From contig CAZUVM010000103.1 in the NCBI GenBank assembly GCA_964623885.1, forward strand, positions 1-13,989: DNA of 13,989 nucleotides, read 5' to 3'. Numbering within the stretch: position 1 is the first letter of the stretch; every line of letters begins with the position of its first letter. The notes beneath the pieces were generated by a model. That model did not search any database. It was not told the origin of the DNA and was given only the letters and a program-made list of their open reading frames with translations. The translations under genes and the position numbers were made by a program. This document shows, in pieces, positions 6,754-13,517 of the stretch. The DNA is from CAZUVM01 sp964623885. GTDB taxonomy: Bacteria > Verrucomicrobiota > Verrucomicrobiia > Limisphaerales > UBA8199.

Positions 6754-8049
6754 TCAGGGGCGTGCCTTAGCGCCCCAGGTAAACCAGGCGCAAACGGCCA
6801 GTAGCAACAGGTTGAACACGCCAACAGTCTGGAGGACCATAACCTGGGTCTGGTGGAACGGGGCCAGTGGGCTGAGGGCCGCCAGATAGCAAATTGCCAA
6901 ACCAAAAACCGCCAGCGACGGCACGAGCTTGGAAGAAGGGCGGGCCAGCAGATGGTTCAACAGCACATTCGCCACACCCAGCGGAACCATCGCGCCGACG
7001 TACCAGGGCAGAAGTTTGCCAATAGCCGCCGGCGGGTAGGCGGGATACAGGATCGGCACAATCAGAGGTCCGACCACCGACAAGCCGACCGCGCCGAGCA
7101 CACCCAGCAAACCGGTACCGAGTAAAACCATGCCGAGCAGGTTGGTCTTCTCACCGCGAGCAGCGCTGTGGACGAGGCGCGGGAACATGACCGAGGCCAA
7201 CGGCAAGACCAGCCACATCAGGCCGCGAGACATCGTGCCGGCGCTCACATAAAAATCGACGGTGCCTTTCGGGAAATATGCCTTAACGAACATGGTATCG
7301 GCGGTAAAAAGAATTTGGAATCCCAGGAAGCCAAGTATGAGCGGAACGATCTGGTGCACGAGGCTGCGCCAGTCGAACGGCACCGACTTAGCCGTCCAGA
7401 CCTTGCGCGAAGGCCAGGCCGCAATCAGGACCGCCACGAGGATGCCCATTAGCACGCCCGTCATCATTCCACCGGCATAGGCGTGCAGGACGATGACCGC
7501 TATCGCGGCGATGACAAAACGACCGATGCCGTTGGCGAGCATGCTCCAACCGAGCCAAAGGAAGTTTTGCTGGCCTTGAAGGACGCCCCAGAACATCGGC
7601 ATCCACAGCGAGAACAATACGACCGGCAAGGTCACCCACAGCCCAACCGGGTCACTAATATCCCAGGCATGGAGAATCTGGTGCTGAAAAGCCAACACAC
7701 CCAACGCGGCCACCAGCCAGAACACGGAGATCCACAGCCAAAACATGCGAATAATGCCTGCCAATTCGTGCTCGCGGCCCGTCGCTACTGCCTTGGCAGT
7801 TTGCTGGGTCAGGATCATCTGCAGCGGCATGGTCGGGCAAAACACAGTGACAATTGCCAGGAAAGTGCCGAAACTGCCGTATTCCCCGCCGGGCAAATAC
7901 TTGTTCAGCAAGTGCACCGCATAGGTCATTATCCCGCCGCCAACATTGGCGATCATAAGCCAACCGCTTTGGCGGAAGAATGAGGCGCGTTGCTCGGCAT
8001 CGCGGGCCGCGGTCGTCATGGGTGTTGCGTCAACAGCATTCTCAACCAT
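6754..8049 (-). CDS. polysaccharide / oligosaccharide flippase (MATE-like, Wzx-type MOP superfamily)
   Basis: A 431-residue, very hydrophobic protein with about 12 predicted membrane segments. It starts with the family's typical entry RQSGWLMIANVGGGIMTYAVHLLNKYLPGGEYGSFGTFLAIV. The 'x-x-x-L-x-x-x-E/YG-x-F/Y' turn after the first helix is characteristic of polysaccharide exporters of the MOP superfamily. It likely flips a lipid-linked sugar across the inner membrane for capsule, exopolysaccharide or O-antigen-like synthesis; the substrate cannot be read. Length fits the family (400-500). The start may be ATG 8049, close behind a possible promoter, or the in-frame ATG at 8019, which would remove a polar 10-residue extension. 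The nearest sugar gene is the epimerase at 9958-10923. It is the last gene of the long minus-strand block. Confidence 0.85.
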   Translation of the reverse strand: MVENAVDATPMTTAARDAEQRASFFRQSGWLMIANVGGGIMTYAVHLLNKYLPGGEYGSFGTFLAIVTVFCPTMPLQMILTQQTAKAVATGREHELAGIIRMFWLWISVFWLVAALGVLAFQHQILHAWDISDPVGLWVTLPVVLFSLWMPMFWGVLQGQQNFLWLGWSMLANGIGRFVIAAIAVIVLHAYAGGMMTGVLMGILVAVLIAAWPSRKVWTAKSVPFDWRSLVHQIVPLILGFLGFQILFTADTMFVKAYFPKGTVDFYVSAGTMSRGLMWLVLPLASVMFPRLVHSAARGEKTNLLGMVLLGTGLLGVLGAVGLSVVGPLIVPILYPAYPPAAIGKLLPWYVGAMVPLGVANVLLNHLLARPSSKLVPSLAVFGLAICYLAALSPLAPFHQTQVMVLQTVGVFNLLLLAVCAWFTWGAKARP

Positions 8050-8057
8050 AAACGTCC

Positions 8058-8087
8058 ACTATAACAAACTGGCGGGCCCAGTGGCAT
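8058..8087 (-). promoter_or_regulatory. possible promoter with internal dyad for the flippase gene
   Basis: On the minus strand a -10 TATAGT (8063-8058, five of six matches) follows an ATGCCA -35 (8087-8082, four of six) with an 18-base spacer. An inverted repeat ACTGG-N5-CCAGT (8068-8082) occupies the spacer, where a repressor could bind. The start point would fall near 8051, making an ATG-8049 transcript almost leaderless, or giving about 30 leader bases if 8019 is used. Confidence 0.35.
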
Positions 8088-8133
8088 TTAATTTTTCTGT
8101 ATGTGCGTTGAGTTTTTTCAAAGTCACCAAACT

Positions 8134-9261
8134 TCACGCCAATGAGCGGAGGAATTTCTCGATAAACGCCTCCGCCTGGTCGACAGCAGTGAGAGAAACC
8201 CATTCATCCGCCGTATGCGCCTGGGCGATGTCGCCCGGCCCAAACACCACGCTAGGAATACCAGCTGTGGCCAGGACGGAGGCGTCGCAAAAATAATGAA
8301 CACCGGCAGGCTTGCGCTGACCGACGCTGCGCAGGAACTGTTGCACCAACGGGCGCCGCGCGTCGGTTTCCATCGGCAGACAGGGCGCGAGTTTGTCACC
8401 TTGGCAGGTAACGGTCAGACGTTTGCGTTTTAACAGTGCCTTTATTTCGCGCGCAACACGGGATTCGCTTTCGCCGGGGAGTGTTCGTCGATCGATAAGA
8501 ATGGAGCAATGATCCGGAACGATGTTGGCCTGGGTGCCGCCGTTGATGACGCCTACGCTCACGGTCGCTTTGCCCAGCAACGGATGATGACGCCGGGCCA
8601 GTTGGGCAGCGTACTCGGTTTCCAAAAGGTCAACCACTTTCGCCATGGCATGCACCGCATTGCGCCCCAATTCAGGGCGGGCGCCATGAGCGGATTTGCC
8701 CTTTGTTTCCAACCGCAGCCACAGACTGCCTTTGTGAGCGGTGACGACCTGGAGGCTCGTGGCTTCGCCGACGATGGCAAGGTCAGCTTTGAAACCGCTG
8801 TCTGCGAGCGTGCGGGAACCGAATTGAGCGTTTTCCTCGTCGATCAGACCAACGAAAACAAGTTCGGTGCTTTGCGGCCGCCGTCCCGCCCGCGCGATTG
8901 AACTCAAAGCACTAACCATCGCCGCCACGGAAGCTTTGGTATCGCATGACCCCCGGCCGTACAAACGACCATGACGAACTCGCGGAACGAACTGATCCGG
9001 TTCGCCGTTCACCGTGTCCAAATGCGGCGCCAGCAGCACGCGTTGATGCACCTTTCCGGAGGGCAAAAGCCGCACTAAAAGGTTGGCGCGGCCAGGAAAC
9101 ACCTCCTGGAATTCGACATCGAGTCCACGTTTGGCGGCCACGGCGGCCAGGAACTCCGCGACGCGTTGTTCGCCCGCATTGGGATTGCCGGAAGGCAGGA
9201 AGGCAGGGTTAACGCTGGGCAGCGCCACCAATTCCTTCAAGAGCTTCGCAGTTTCGGTCAT
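8134..9261 (-). CDS. M20 family metallopeptidase / deacylase (ArgE, DapE, CPG2 type)
   Basis: A 375-residue member of the M20 zinc hydrolases, full length (about 370-400). Family members remove acyl groups from N-acyl amino acids (ArgE), succinyl-diaminopimelate (DapE) or cleave dipeptides. Metal and catalytic residues are all in place: H80 and D82 in APHLDTV, bridging D107 in GRGSCDTKAS, the general base pair E142-E143 in IDEENAQFGS, E166 in VGEAT, and H349 in AHTADEW near the C-terminus. The dimerisation lid carries H192 in KSAHGARPELG. Glu at 166 rather than Asp occurs in some M20 subgroups such as DapE. No other arginine or lysine biosynthesis gene is nearby, so ArgE versus DapE versus a scavenging peptidase is open. 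Cytoplasmic; no signal peptide. A GGGGATTGA stretch just upstream of ATG 9261 may serve as ribosome binding site. Confidence 0.88.
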   Translation of the reverse strand: MTETAKLLKELVALPSVNPAFLPSGNPNAGEQRVAEFLAAVAAKRGLDVEFQEVFPGRANLLVRLLPSGKVHQRVLLAPHLDTVNGEPDQFVPRVRHGRLYGRGSCDTKASVAAMVSALSSIARAGRRPQSTELVFVGLIDEENAQFGSRTLADSGFKADLAIVGEATSLQVVTAHKGSLWLRLETKGKSAHGARPELGRNAVHAMAKVVDLLETEYAAQLARRHHPLLGKATVSVGVINGGTQANIVPDHCSILIDRRTLPGESESRVAREIKALLKRKRLTVTCQGDKLAPCLPMETDARRPLVQQFLRSVGQRKPAGVHYFCDASVLATAGIPSVVFGPGDIAQAHTADEWVSLTAVDQAEAFIEKFLRSLA

Positions 9262-9326
9262 TCAATCCCCGAGGGGAAAGCGGAGGATAGATGACTGCCG
9301 AAAAAGTGTCGAGATACTGATGGTTT

Positions 9327-9911
9327 CTACCGTGGCTGCCCAAGAATCCGATGCCACACGTGCATGAGCTTGAGCGCATAGCGCTCGTAAGGCGATAGCA
9401 CGCGGCCGTGCGCGAGGATTTCGTGGATGGAGCGGAGAGACATGCAGAAATCCAGATCATGCAATGGGCGATCACGCAGGATGCGATTGGCCCAGCGCTG
9501 CTGATTGGCGATTTCCTCGATCTCGCCCGTCGAACCGGGCCGGAATGATATCAACCATTCGTCTCTCTTAATGAAGCCTTCCGCGTCGGCTTTGCGCTCG
9601 AACCACTTGTCGCACAGCAGCAGGCAGACGGATTTCCCGGCGTGCGAACCAATGCGATAAAAAACCAGGCGGCAATCGTAATCGATGAATTCCTTATACG
9701 CGATCCGCTCGGCATCGGGCGGGGCGGGGCTGAACGCCGTCTGAAAACCGAGACGAAATCCTCCCGGACCGCCGGTATCGCGCTCGAAAACCAGGTTCTC
9801 ATCGAAGACCCAGCGGATTTCGGCTGGCAGACTGCGCTGCTGCAGCAGCGTCTTGAACGCTGCGAGGGCCTCGTCGAAAGTCGGTCGGACGTAATGTGGT
9901 TGGTGCTCCAT
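9327..9911 (-). CDS. conserved-looking hypothetical protein, 194 aa
   Basis: I do not recognise this family. The protein is soluble-looking, with no signal peptide or membrane helix, rich in aromatic and charged residues. Its layout suggests an alpha/beta fold: helix (TFDEALAAFKTLLQQR, 11-26), strands (EIRWVFDENLVFERD; FIDYDCRLVFYRIG, 75-88; SVCLLLCDKWFERK, 94-107), then helices in the C-terminal half (IEEIANQQRWANRIL; HEILAHGRVLSPYERYALKLMHVWHRIL). That it is a real gene is supported by neat packing between the epimerase (46 bases upstream) and the M20 peptidase (65 bases downstream) on the same strand, and by the plausible protein composition. The start ATG 9911 has no Shine-Dalgarno motif. 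The gap sizes allow co-transcription with the epimerase. Confidence 0.7.
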   Translation of the reverse strand: MEHQPHYVRPTFDEALAAFKTLLQQRSLPAEIRWVFDENLVFERDTGGPGGFRLGFQTAFSPAPPDAERIAYKEFIDYDCRLVFYRIGSHAGKSVCLLLCDKWFERKADAEGFIKRDEWLISFRPGSTGEIEEIANQQRWANRILRDRPLHDLDFCMSLRSIHEILAHGRVLSPYERYALKLMHVWHRILGQPR

Positions 9912-9957
9912 GGAAATAGAACTCAGCTCAGGGTTTTGGGGGCCGATTCTACGGGGC

Positions 9958-10923
9958 TCATGCTGGATGAAGTTGGGCTTGTTTAAACCACTCGACGAAC
10001 AGCGGGATGCCCCGATCGATCGTAACGCGCGGCGCGTAGCCGAGCTGAGCCTGCGCTTTCGCGATATCAGCGCAGGTCAGGGGCACATCGCCCGGTTGCG
10101 GGGGTGAGCGCTGGATTCGTGCTTTTTGCCCCAGCGCCTTTTCCAGCAACTCGATCAAATGGTGGAGTTTCACCGTTTGTGATTCGCCGAGATTGAAGAT
10201 CTCATAACCGAATTCCCGCCGGGTGCAAGCCAGAACACCGTCCAGGATATCGGAAATATAAGTATAATCGCGCGCGGTCGATCCGTCGCCGAAGACCGGA
10301 ACCGGTTGGCCGGCGTGGATGAGGCGCGCAAATTTGTGAATGGCCAGGTCCGGCCGTTGCCGCGCTCCGTAAACGGTGAAGAAGCGCAGCATGACAATAT
10401 CCAGCCCGTAGAGGTGGTGGTAAACATGACCGATGGCCTCGCAAGCGAGTTTGCTGGCGGCGTAAGGAGAAATGGGGGTGAAAATGGGGTCCGTTTCGGA
10501 GAAGGGAACCTTCGAATTCACTCCATACACCGAGGACGAGGATGCCAGGATGAGTTTCTTTACGCCCGCTAGCCGCGCTGCCTCGAGTACATTGACTGTG
10601 CCTTCGACGTTCACACGCTGGTAAAGAGCCGGCGATTCGAGGCTGGGGCGCACGCCGGCTCGCGCAGCCAAATGAATCACCTGGTCGAACTTGACCCCGG
10701 CGATCAACTCCTCCACTGCCGCAGCGTCGGTCAGATCGCCTTGAACAAATTCGAACGGCCGTGCCAAGGCCTGCAAGTCGCGCAAGTTGGCGCGTTTGAG
10801 CTGCGGGTTATAAAAATCGTTGAGGTCATCAAAAGCCCAAACCGAGTGGCCGTCGCGCAGCAGTCGGTCGCAAACGTGAAATCCGATAAAACCGGCGCCA
10901 CCGGTGACCAGGAAATTCATCAT
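9958..10923 (-). CDS. NAD-dependent sugar-nucleotide epimerase (SDR; UDP-glucuronate 4-epimerase-like)
   Basis: A 321-residue extended short-chain dehydrogenase/reductase. The Rossmann NAD motif GGAGFIG is at 8-14 and the acidic D32-D33 follow the second strand, favouring NAD. The active site is S129-S130-S131 (ASSSSVYG) with Y154-x3-K158 (SPYAASK). The segment HLAARAGVRPSLESPALY (84-101) and RFFTVYGARQRPDLA (180-194) are the versions typical of UDP-glucuronate 4-epimerases (galacturonate formation) rather than GalE, which usually has HFAGLKAVGES. Family members of this type supply UDP-galacturonate for lipopolysaccharide or capsule. Two adjacent ATGs (10923, 10920) are possible starts; no ribosome binding site is seen. 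Possibly co-transcribed with the 194-aa hypothetical. Epimerase identity is secure; exact substrate is inferred. Confidence 0.93.
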   Translation of the reverse strand: MMNFLVTGGAGFIGFHVCDRLLRDGHSVWAFDDLNDFYNPQLKRANLRDLQALARPFEFVQGDLTDAAAVEELIAGVKFDQVIHLAARAGVRPSLESPALYQRVNVEGTVNVLEAARLAGVKKLILASSSSVYGVNSKVPFSETDPIFTPISPYAASKLACEAIGHVYHHLYGLDIVMLRFFTVYGARQRPDLAIHKFARLIHAGQPVPVFGDGSTARDYTYISDILDGVLACTRREFGYEIFNLGESQTVKLHHLIELLEKALGQKARIQRSPPQPGDVPLTCADIAKAQAQLGYAPRVTIDRGIPLFVEWFKQAQLHPA

Positions 10924-10988
10924 TAAACGGGGTGGCTTAAGAGCTCTCGAATGTCAAGTACCCGAAGCGAATGCCGCACGATTTCAAG

Positions 10989-11016
10989 GCCGAAACCCGA
11001 ACTCCGAAGTCCGAAA
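10989..11016. repeat. four tandem copies of a 7-base xCCGAAx unit
   Basis: Four consecutive heptamers, GCCGAAA, CCCGAAC, TCCGAAG and TCCGAAA, sit in the 138-base gap between the epimerase and the HTH gene. Further CCGAA words occur nearby (10961, 11033). The unit is only partly conserved (core CCGAA). The tract is flanked by GGCC on each side. No function is evident; it looks like a short intergenic microsatellite. Confidence 0.7.
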
Positions 11017-11061
11017 AGGCCTATTCGCGAGATCCGAATTCTTTTAAAACCTCCAGATGCT

Positions 11062-12054
11062 TTAGTCTTCTCGTTCATCTTCCTCGGCAGCGTCGATCGC
11101 AGCGCGGCGGTGGATGTGCCGCGCGCGGGAATCCGTGAGGCCGTCTTCGACTTTGGACAAATGCGCCGACATGCGGCGGAGCACTGCCGGTTCGAGCCCG
11201 GTCTTACGCCGAAGCAATTCCAGCCGGCGCAGCACCGTCGGTTTTGAGCAGTGCAGTTTGCGTGCCGCTTGAGCGGCCGTCAGTTCTTCCATGCAATAGA
11301 GACGGAAAACCGTCAGCACGCTGGGCGGTTTCCCAAGCTCGTCGGAATCGAGCTGCTGCACGAGCGCAAAGGCGCGCCGGGCCACATCGTCGTCGAGCGG
11401 TTGGCGCGGCTGGGGCGTGAACCGGGCGAAGAGCTCGCCGGGCGCGCGAGCCAGGCGCAAATTGCCGTGCGGTTCAAACGCAACATGCGCCGCGAGCGGG
11501 AAAAAGCCGGCGCCGGTTTGCGCGAGCAGTTCCTGGGCGGCGGCATCGCATTGCGTTGCCGTCGGCGCCAACAAAATGAACGGCTGACGCAACCGCGTCG
11601 CCAATTCGAGAATGCCACGACGGAAGGCAGCCTTGGTCTCCGGGACGTCGAACATCACCGACACAGCCGCGGCCGACCACGAGCCAATCTGCCGCATATT
11701 GGCGAAGTTGAGCGCGGCGATTTTTGGTTCGAGTTGGAACACTTGCGCCAATGCGCGACAGAACCGCGCCCAGCTCAATTCGAGAGGCATGATGTCGTCG
11801 GCCGACAACTTGAGATCGTCACAGCTCCAGGATTCGCAACGGCACACGGCGAGGACGTCCGTATCGGAGAAGCGAATGATTTCGTGGGCACAACCGCACC
11901 CACGAGGGCAAGGGTAGAACCGGACCGCGTGCGCGGAGCGCTGCAGAAACGCCGACGAAAAACTGTCGAAATCATCGCCCAGGTGCTGCCGCCAGACCCG
12001 GGGAACGGCGGCGAGGTTGGGGATTCGTTCGAGAGCAGGCCAGGGGTTCGACAT
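11062..12054 (-). CDS. Cys-rich N-terminus plus C-terminal helix-turn-helix protein, unknown family
   Basis: A 330-residue protein I cannot assign to a named family. Residues 49-78 hold a metal-site-like cluster: C49-x3-C53-x-C55-x-H57, then C71-x-C73-x4-C78. A mixed alpha/beta middle follows (RGILELATRLRQPFILLAPTA; LAAHVAFEPHGNLRLARAPG). Residues 246-286 form a clear helix-turn-helix, VLTVFRLYCMEELTAAQAARK followed by HCSKPTVLRRLELLRRKTG, of the sigma-region-4/LuxR style. The tail is acidic (DAAEEDERED). It lies 18 bases after the 384-aa gene on the same strand, so the two are very probably co-transcribed. I infer a zinc-stabilised DNA-binding regulator that may control the shared promoter. 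A long opposite-strand open frame covers part of it, but it lacks such domain order. Start ATG 12054 has only a weak AGGT upstream. Confidence 0.72.
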   Translation of the reverse strand: MSNPWPALERIPNLAAVPRVWRQHLGDDFDSFSSAFLQRSAHAVRFYPCPRGCGCAHEIIRFSDTDVLAVCRCESWSCDDLKLSADDIMPLELSWARFCRALAQVFQLEPKIAALNFANMRQIGSWSAAAVSVMFDVPETKAAFRRGILELATRLRQPFILLAPTATQCDAAAQELLAQTGAGFFPLAAHVAFEPHGNLRLARAPGELFARFTPQPRQPLDDDVARRAFALVQQLDSDELGKPPSVLTVFRLYCMEELTAAQAARKLHCSKPTVLRRLELLRRKTGLEPAVLRRMSAHLSKVEDGLTDSRARHIHRRAAIDAAEEDERED

Positions 12055-12072
12055 ACGACCTATTCAACTGGG

Positions 12073-13227
12073 TTAAACCACGCGAAATCCGCGCTGGCAC
12101 AACCAGCGGTGCACGAGCCGCAAGTCGCAATGGCGGCCGAGCTTGAGCAGGTTCGGCGGACGAATCTGCACCGGCCGCGGCCGCAAATGGCCCTTGAAAT
12201 GCAAATCAAAGCCGGCGCGCGTCAAACGCCAGCCGGGTGGCATCAATTCGTCGACGCTGAGCGTTACCCGAAACAGGTCTTCACCGTGGCGCGTGAGCAC
12301 CTCGTGTGGCGCGGAGTCGGAGGTGAGTTCAATCTCGCGCAGGATGATTTGCGTAAGTCCTTCAAGGCCCGCCGGGTCGAGCGCATCCGCACCTTCGCGG
12401 CGCAGCGGTTCGAGCGAATAAGCTCCGCGGCGAGTGAACCAATCACCGCGCCCGTGCAGATGCAGACCAAAGGCTTCGGCGTAAAGCTCGCGTTCACCGC
12501 GCGTACGCGCGTTGATGCGCAGTTCGTTGTGCTCGGCCGAGTAAACGACCACATCGTCGCGTTCAGGACGAAAATGAATGATCTCCGTCCTCTGCGCTTC
12601 CACCTTGGGCGTGCGCGTGAAGGTGTCGCCATGCCGCACCAGGAACCAGTAGTCGCCTTGCACCGGGTAAAGCTCCAGGCGCGTGGTGTTGTGGCCGCGC
12701 TGATGGCGAGCAAACCACGGATCAAGCGTGGCGGCTAAAGCCTCGAGCATCTCCGCATCCGGAGTTTGGATAGTCGCCGTGACGGTGGAAGCAGCCGGGC
12801 TGAAACATTCGAAGGAAGTCAGGCGGCGCAACCGTTGTTGGTTGTGTAAACGGGCCAGCAAACCCGGATTGACCAGCCAAACGCGCAACGCCAAATCGCC
12901 GCGCGTGGACCCTTCGTCGAATTGGAGAGCCGGCTCGATGCGAGCGACGGCCAGTTCGAGCTGTTCCTGGCCTTCAGGGCTGGACATTTCATCGATAGCG
13001 AACAACGCCTCCGAGAGCGATTCAGGCAGCCCTTCCGGCGTCGCGAGCAGCCGAGCCAAGGCGCCGTAGTACGACTTGTCAGGAAGATCGGGCGCGGGCA
13101 AGTCCAGGCCCAACTGCTTAAGTTCAGCATCGAATCGCGCAAACAATCCACTGACGAGCGGACGGCCAAGCTTGCGCAGGAAGGCCGGGCGGACGAAACG
13201 TTTGAATCTTAATTTCTCATTTTTCAT
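12073..13227 (-). CDS. hypothetical protein, 384 aa, first gene of a two-gene operon
   Basis: No family is recognised. The N-terminus is strongly basic (MKNEKLRFKRFVRPAFLRKL). Next comes a helical region (residues 24-135: DAELKQLGLDL; SLSEALFAIDEMSSPEGQEQLELAVARIEPAL; PGLLARLHNQQRLRRL). The C-terminal two-thirds is beta-rich (RLELYPVQGDYWFLVRHGDTF; EIIHFRPERDDVVVYSAEHNELRINARTRGERELYAEAFG). The end is basic with HCDLRLVHRWLCQRGFRVV. Basic ends plus strand-rich core suggest nucleic-acid contact, but this is inference. It lacks a signal peptide and membrane helices. The downstream neighbour is the Cys-cluster/HTH protein, 18 bases on. A near-perfect dyad lies 20-44 bases upstream of its ATG 13227; no Shine-Dalgarno motif is present. 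Function unknown; the pair conserved together would be informative. Confidence 0.72.
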   Translation of the reverse strand: MKNEKLRFKRFVRPAFLRKLGRPLVSGLFARFDAELKQLGLDLPAPDLPDKSYYGALARLLATPEGLPESLSEALFAIDEMSSPEGQEQLELAVARIEPALQFDEGSTRGDLALRVWLVNPGLLARLHNQQRLRRLTSFECFSPAASTVTATIQTPDAEMLEALAATLDPWFARHQRGHNTTRLELYPVQGDYWFLVRHGDTFTRTPKVEAQRTEIIHFRPERDDVVVYSAEHNELRINARTRGERELYAEAFGLHLHGRGDWFTRRGAYSLEPLRREGADALDPAGLEGLTQIILREIELTSDSAPHEVLTRHGEDLFRVTLSVDELMPPGWRLTRAGFDLHFKGHLRPRPVQIRPPNLLKLGRHCDLRLVHRWLCQRGFRVV

Positions 13228-13246
13228 GTCAAGATTGTCTAAGGGT

Positions 13247-13271
13247 CACTAGGACATAGGCTGTCCAAGTG
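13247..13271. promoter_or_regulatory. dyad operator candidate upstream of the two-gene operon
   Basis: GGACA-N5-TGTCC (13252-13266) is flanked by CACT (13247-13250) and AGTG (13268-13271), with one mismatched pair between core and outer arms. That makes nine of ten arm positions complementary. Extra TGTC half-words lie at 13227-13230 and 13236-13239. The dyad is 20-44 bases before the start of the 384-aa gene, where a repressor would overlap the promoter. On the minus strand TTGGAC inside the dyad could serve as a -35. The symmetry is seen; the protein that binds is a guess, the HTH protein of the operon being the natural candidate. Confidence 0.6.
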
Positions 13272-13289
13272 AAAAAGAATCCAAGAAAG

Positions 13290-13298
13290 TTATTCACA
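13290..13298 (+). promoter_or_regulatory. single DnaA-box word TTATTCACA
   Basis: A match to the TTATNCACA DnaA box. Only one was found, in a non-coding stretch between divergent genes. A single 9-mer is expected by chance about once in a few tens of kilobases, so this may be accidental. No AT-rich unwinding element or box cluster accompanies it. Confidence 0.25.
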
Positions 13299-13337
13299 GG
13301 GAAATTGCTTTAAGGAAGGCAAGAAATGCTCAAAGAA

Positions 13338-13370
13338 CCCTGAATTGTGCCCAAAAATCAGGGCTTTTTT
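13338..13370 (+). terminator. plus-strand intrinsic terminator-like hairpin with no obvious gene upstream
   Basis: CCCTGA (13338-13343) pairs with TCAGGG (13358-13363) around a 14-base loop and is followed by CTTTTTT. An alternative, mutually exclusive stem GCCC-N8-GGGC (13349-13364) precedes the same T run. It reads on the plus strand, yet upstream is the start of a minus-strand gene, so there is no plus-strand gene for it to end. Confidence 0.5.
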
Positions 13371-13396
13371 AACTTTGCCTAGGCCGGCAGCCGTAG

Positions 13397-13442
13397 CGTA
13401 GGCGTCAACGCCTGCGGGGGGTGGCGGCGTCAAGCCGCCACC
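13397..13442. repeat. REP-like pair of adjacent hairpins with a shared loop motif
   Basis: Two adjacent hairpins. CGTAGGCG-TCAA-CGCCTGCG (13397-13416) has eight pairs including one T-G. GGTGGCGGC-GTCAA-GCCGCCACC (13420-13442) has nine perfect pairs. GGCGTCAA recurs at exactly 25 bases (13401 and 13426), placing the same TCAA at both loop tips. The arrangement is that of REP/BIME palindromes. No other copy was noticed in this window, so dispersal in the genome is unproven. Confidence 0.75.
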
Positions 13443-13505
13443 AATGCATCAACACTCGAATTGGCAGTTGCGCAGAACTCGCGGCGACCTATGTTTAATG
13501 GAGAG

Positions 13506-13511
13506 AAGGAG
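13506..13511 (+). promoter_or_regulatory. ribosome binding site deciding the DUF2934 start
   Basis: AAGGAG lies six bases before the ATG at 13518. It selects this start over the upstream in-frame TTG at 13461 and ATG at 13491. Confidence 0.8.
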
Positions 13512-13517
13512 TTTGGT

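Larger units (their letters stand above)
13228..13517. other. 290-base regulatory and repeat-rich intergenic region
   Basis: The spacer between the divergent 384-aa gene (minus) and the DUF2934 gene (plus) has no supported coding region. In order it holds the dyad at 13247-13271, a DnaA-box word at 13290-13298, a plus-strand terminator-like hairpin at 13338-13370 and a double REP-like hairpin at 13397-13442. A weak candidate promoter for the DUF2934 gene is TTGCGC (13468) with TATGTT (13490), spacer 16. Confidence 0.6.

Noticed and set aside
11251..12738. A 495-codon open frame on the plus strand, antisense to both unknown genes
   Set aside because: It crosses the intergenic gap, is Arg/Glu/Ala/Val-rich without domain order, and lies opposite two neatly packed minus-strand genes, one with a clear HTH. 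Long antisense frames are common in GC-rich DNA.
13252..13266. LexA/SOS box
   Set aside because: GGACA-N5-TGTCC differs from the LexA motifs I know (for example the TGTTC-N4-GAACA type reported for Verrucomicrobia and the GAAC-N4-GTTC core), so it is recorded only as an unassigned dyad.
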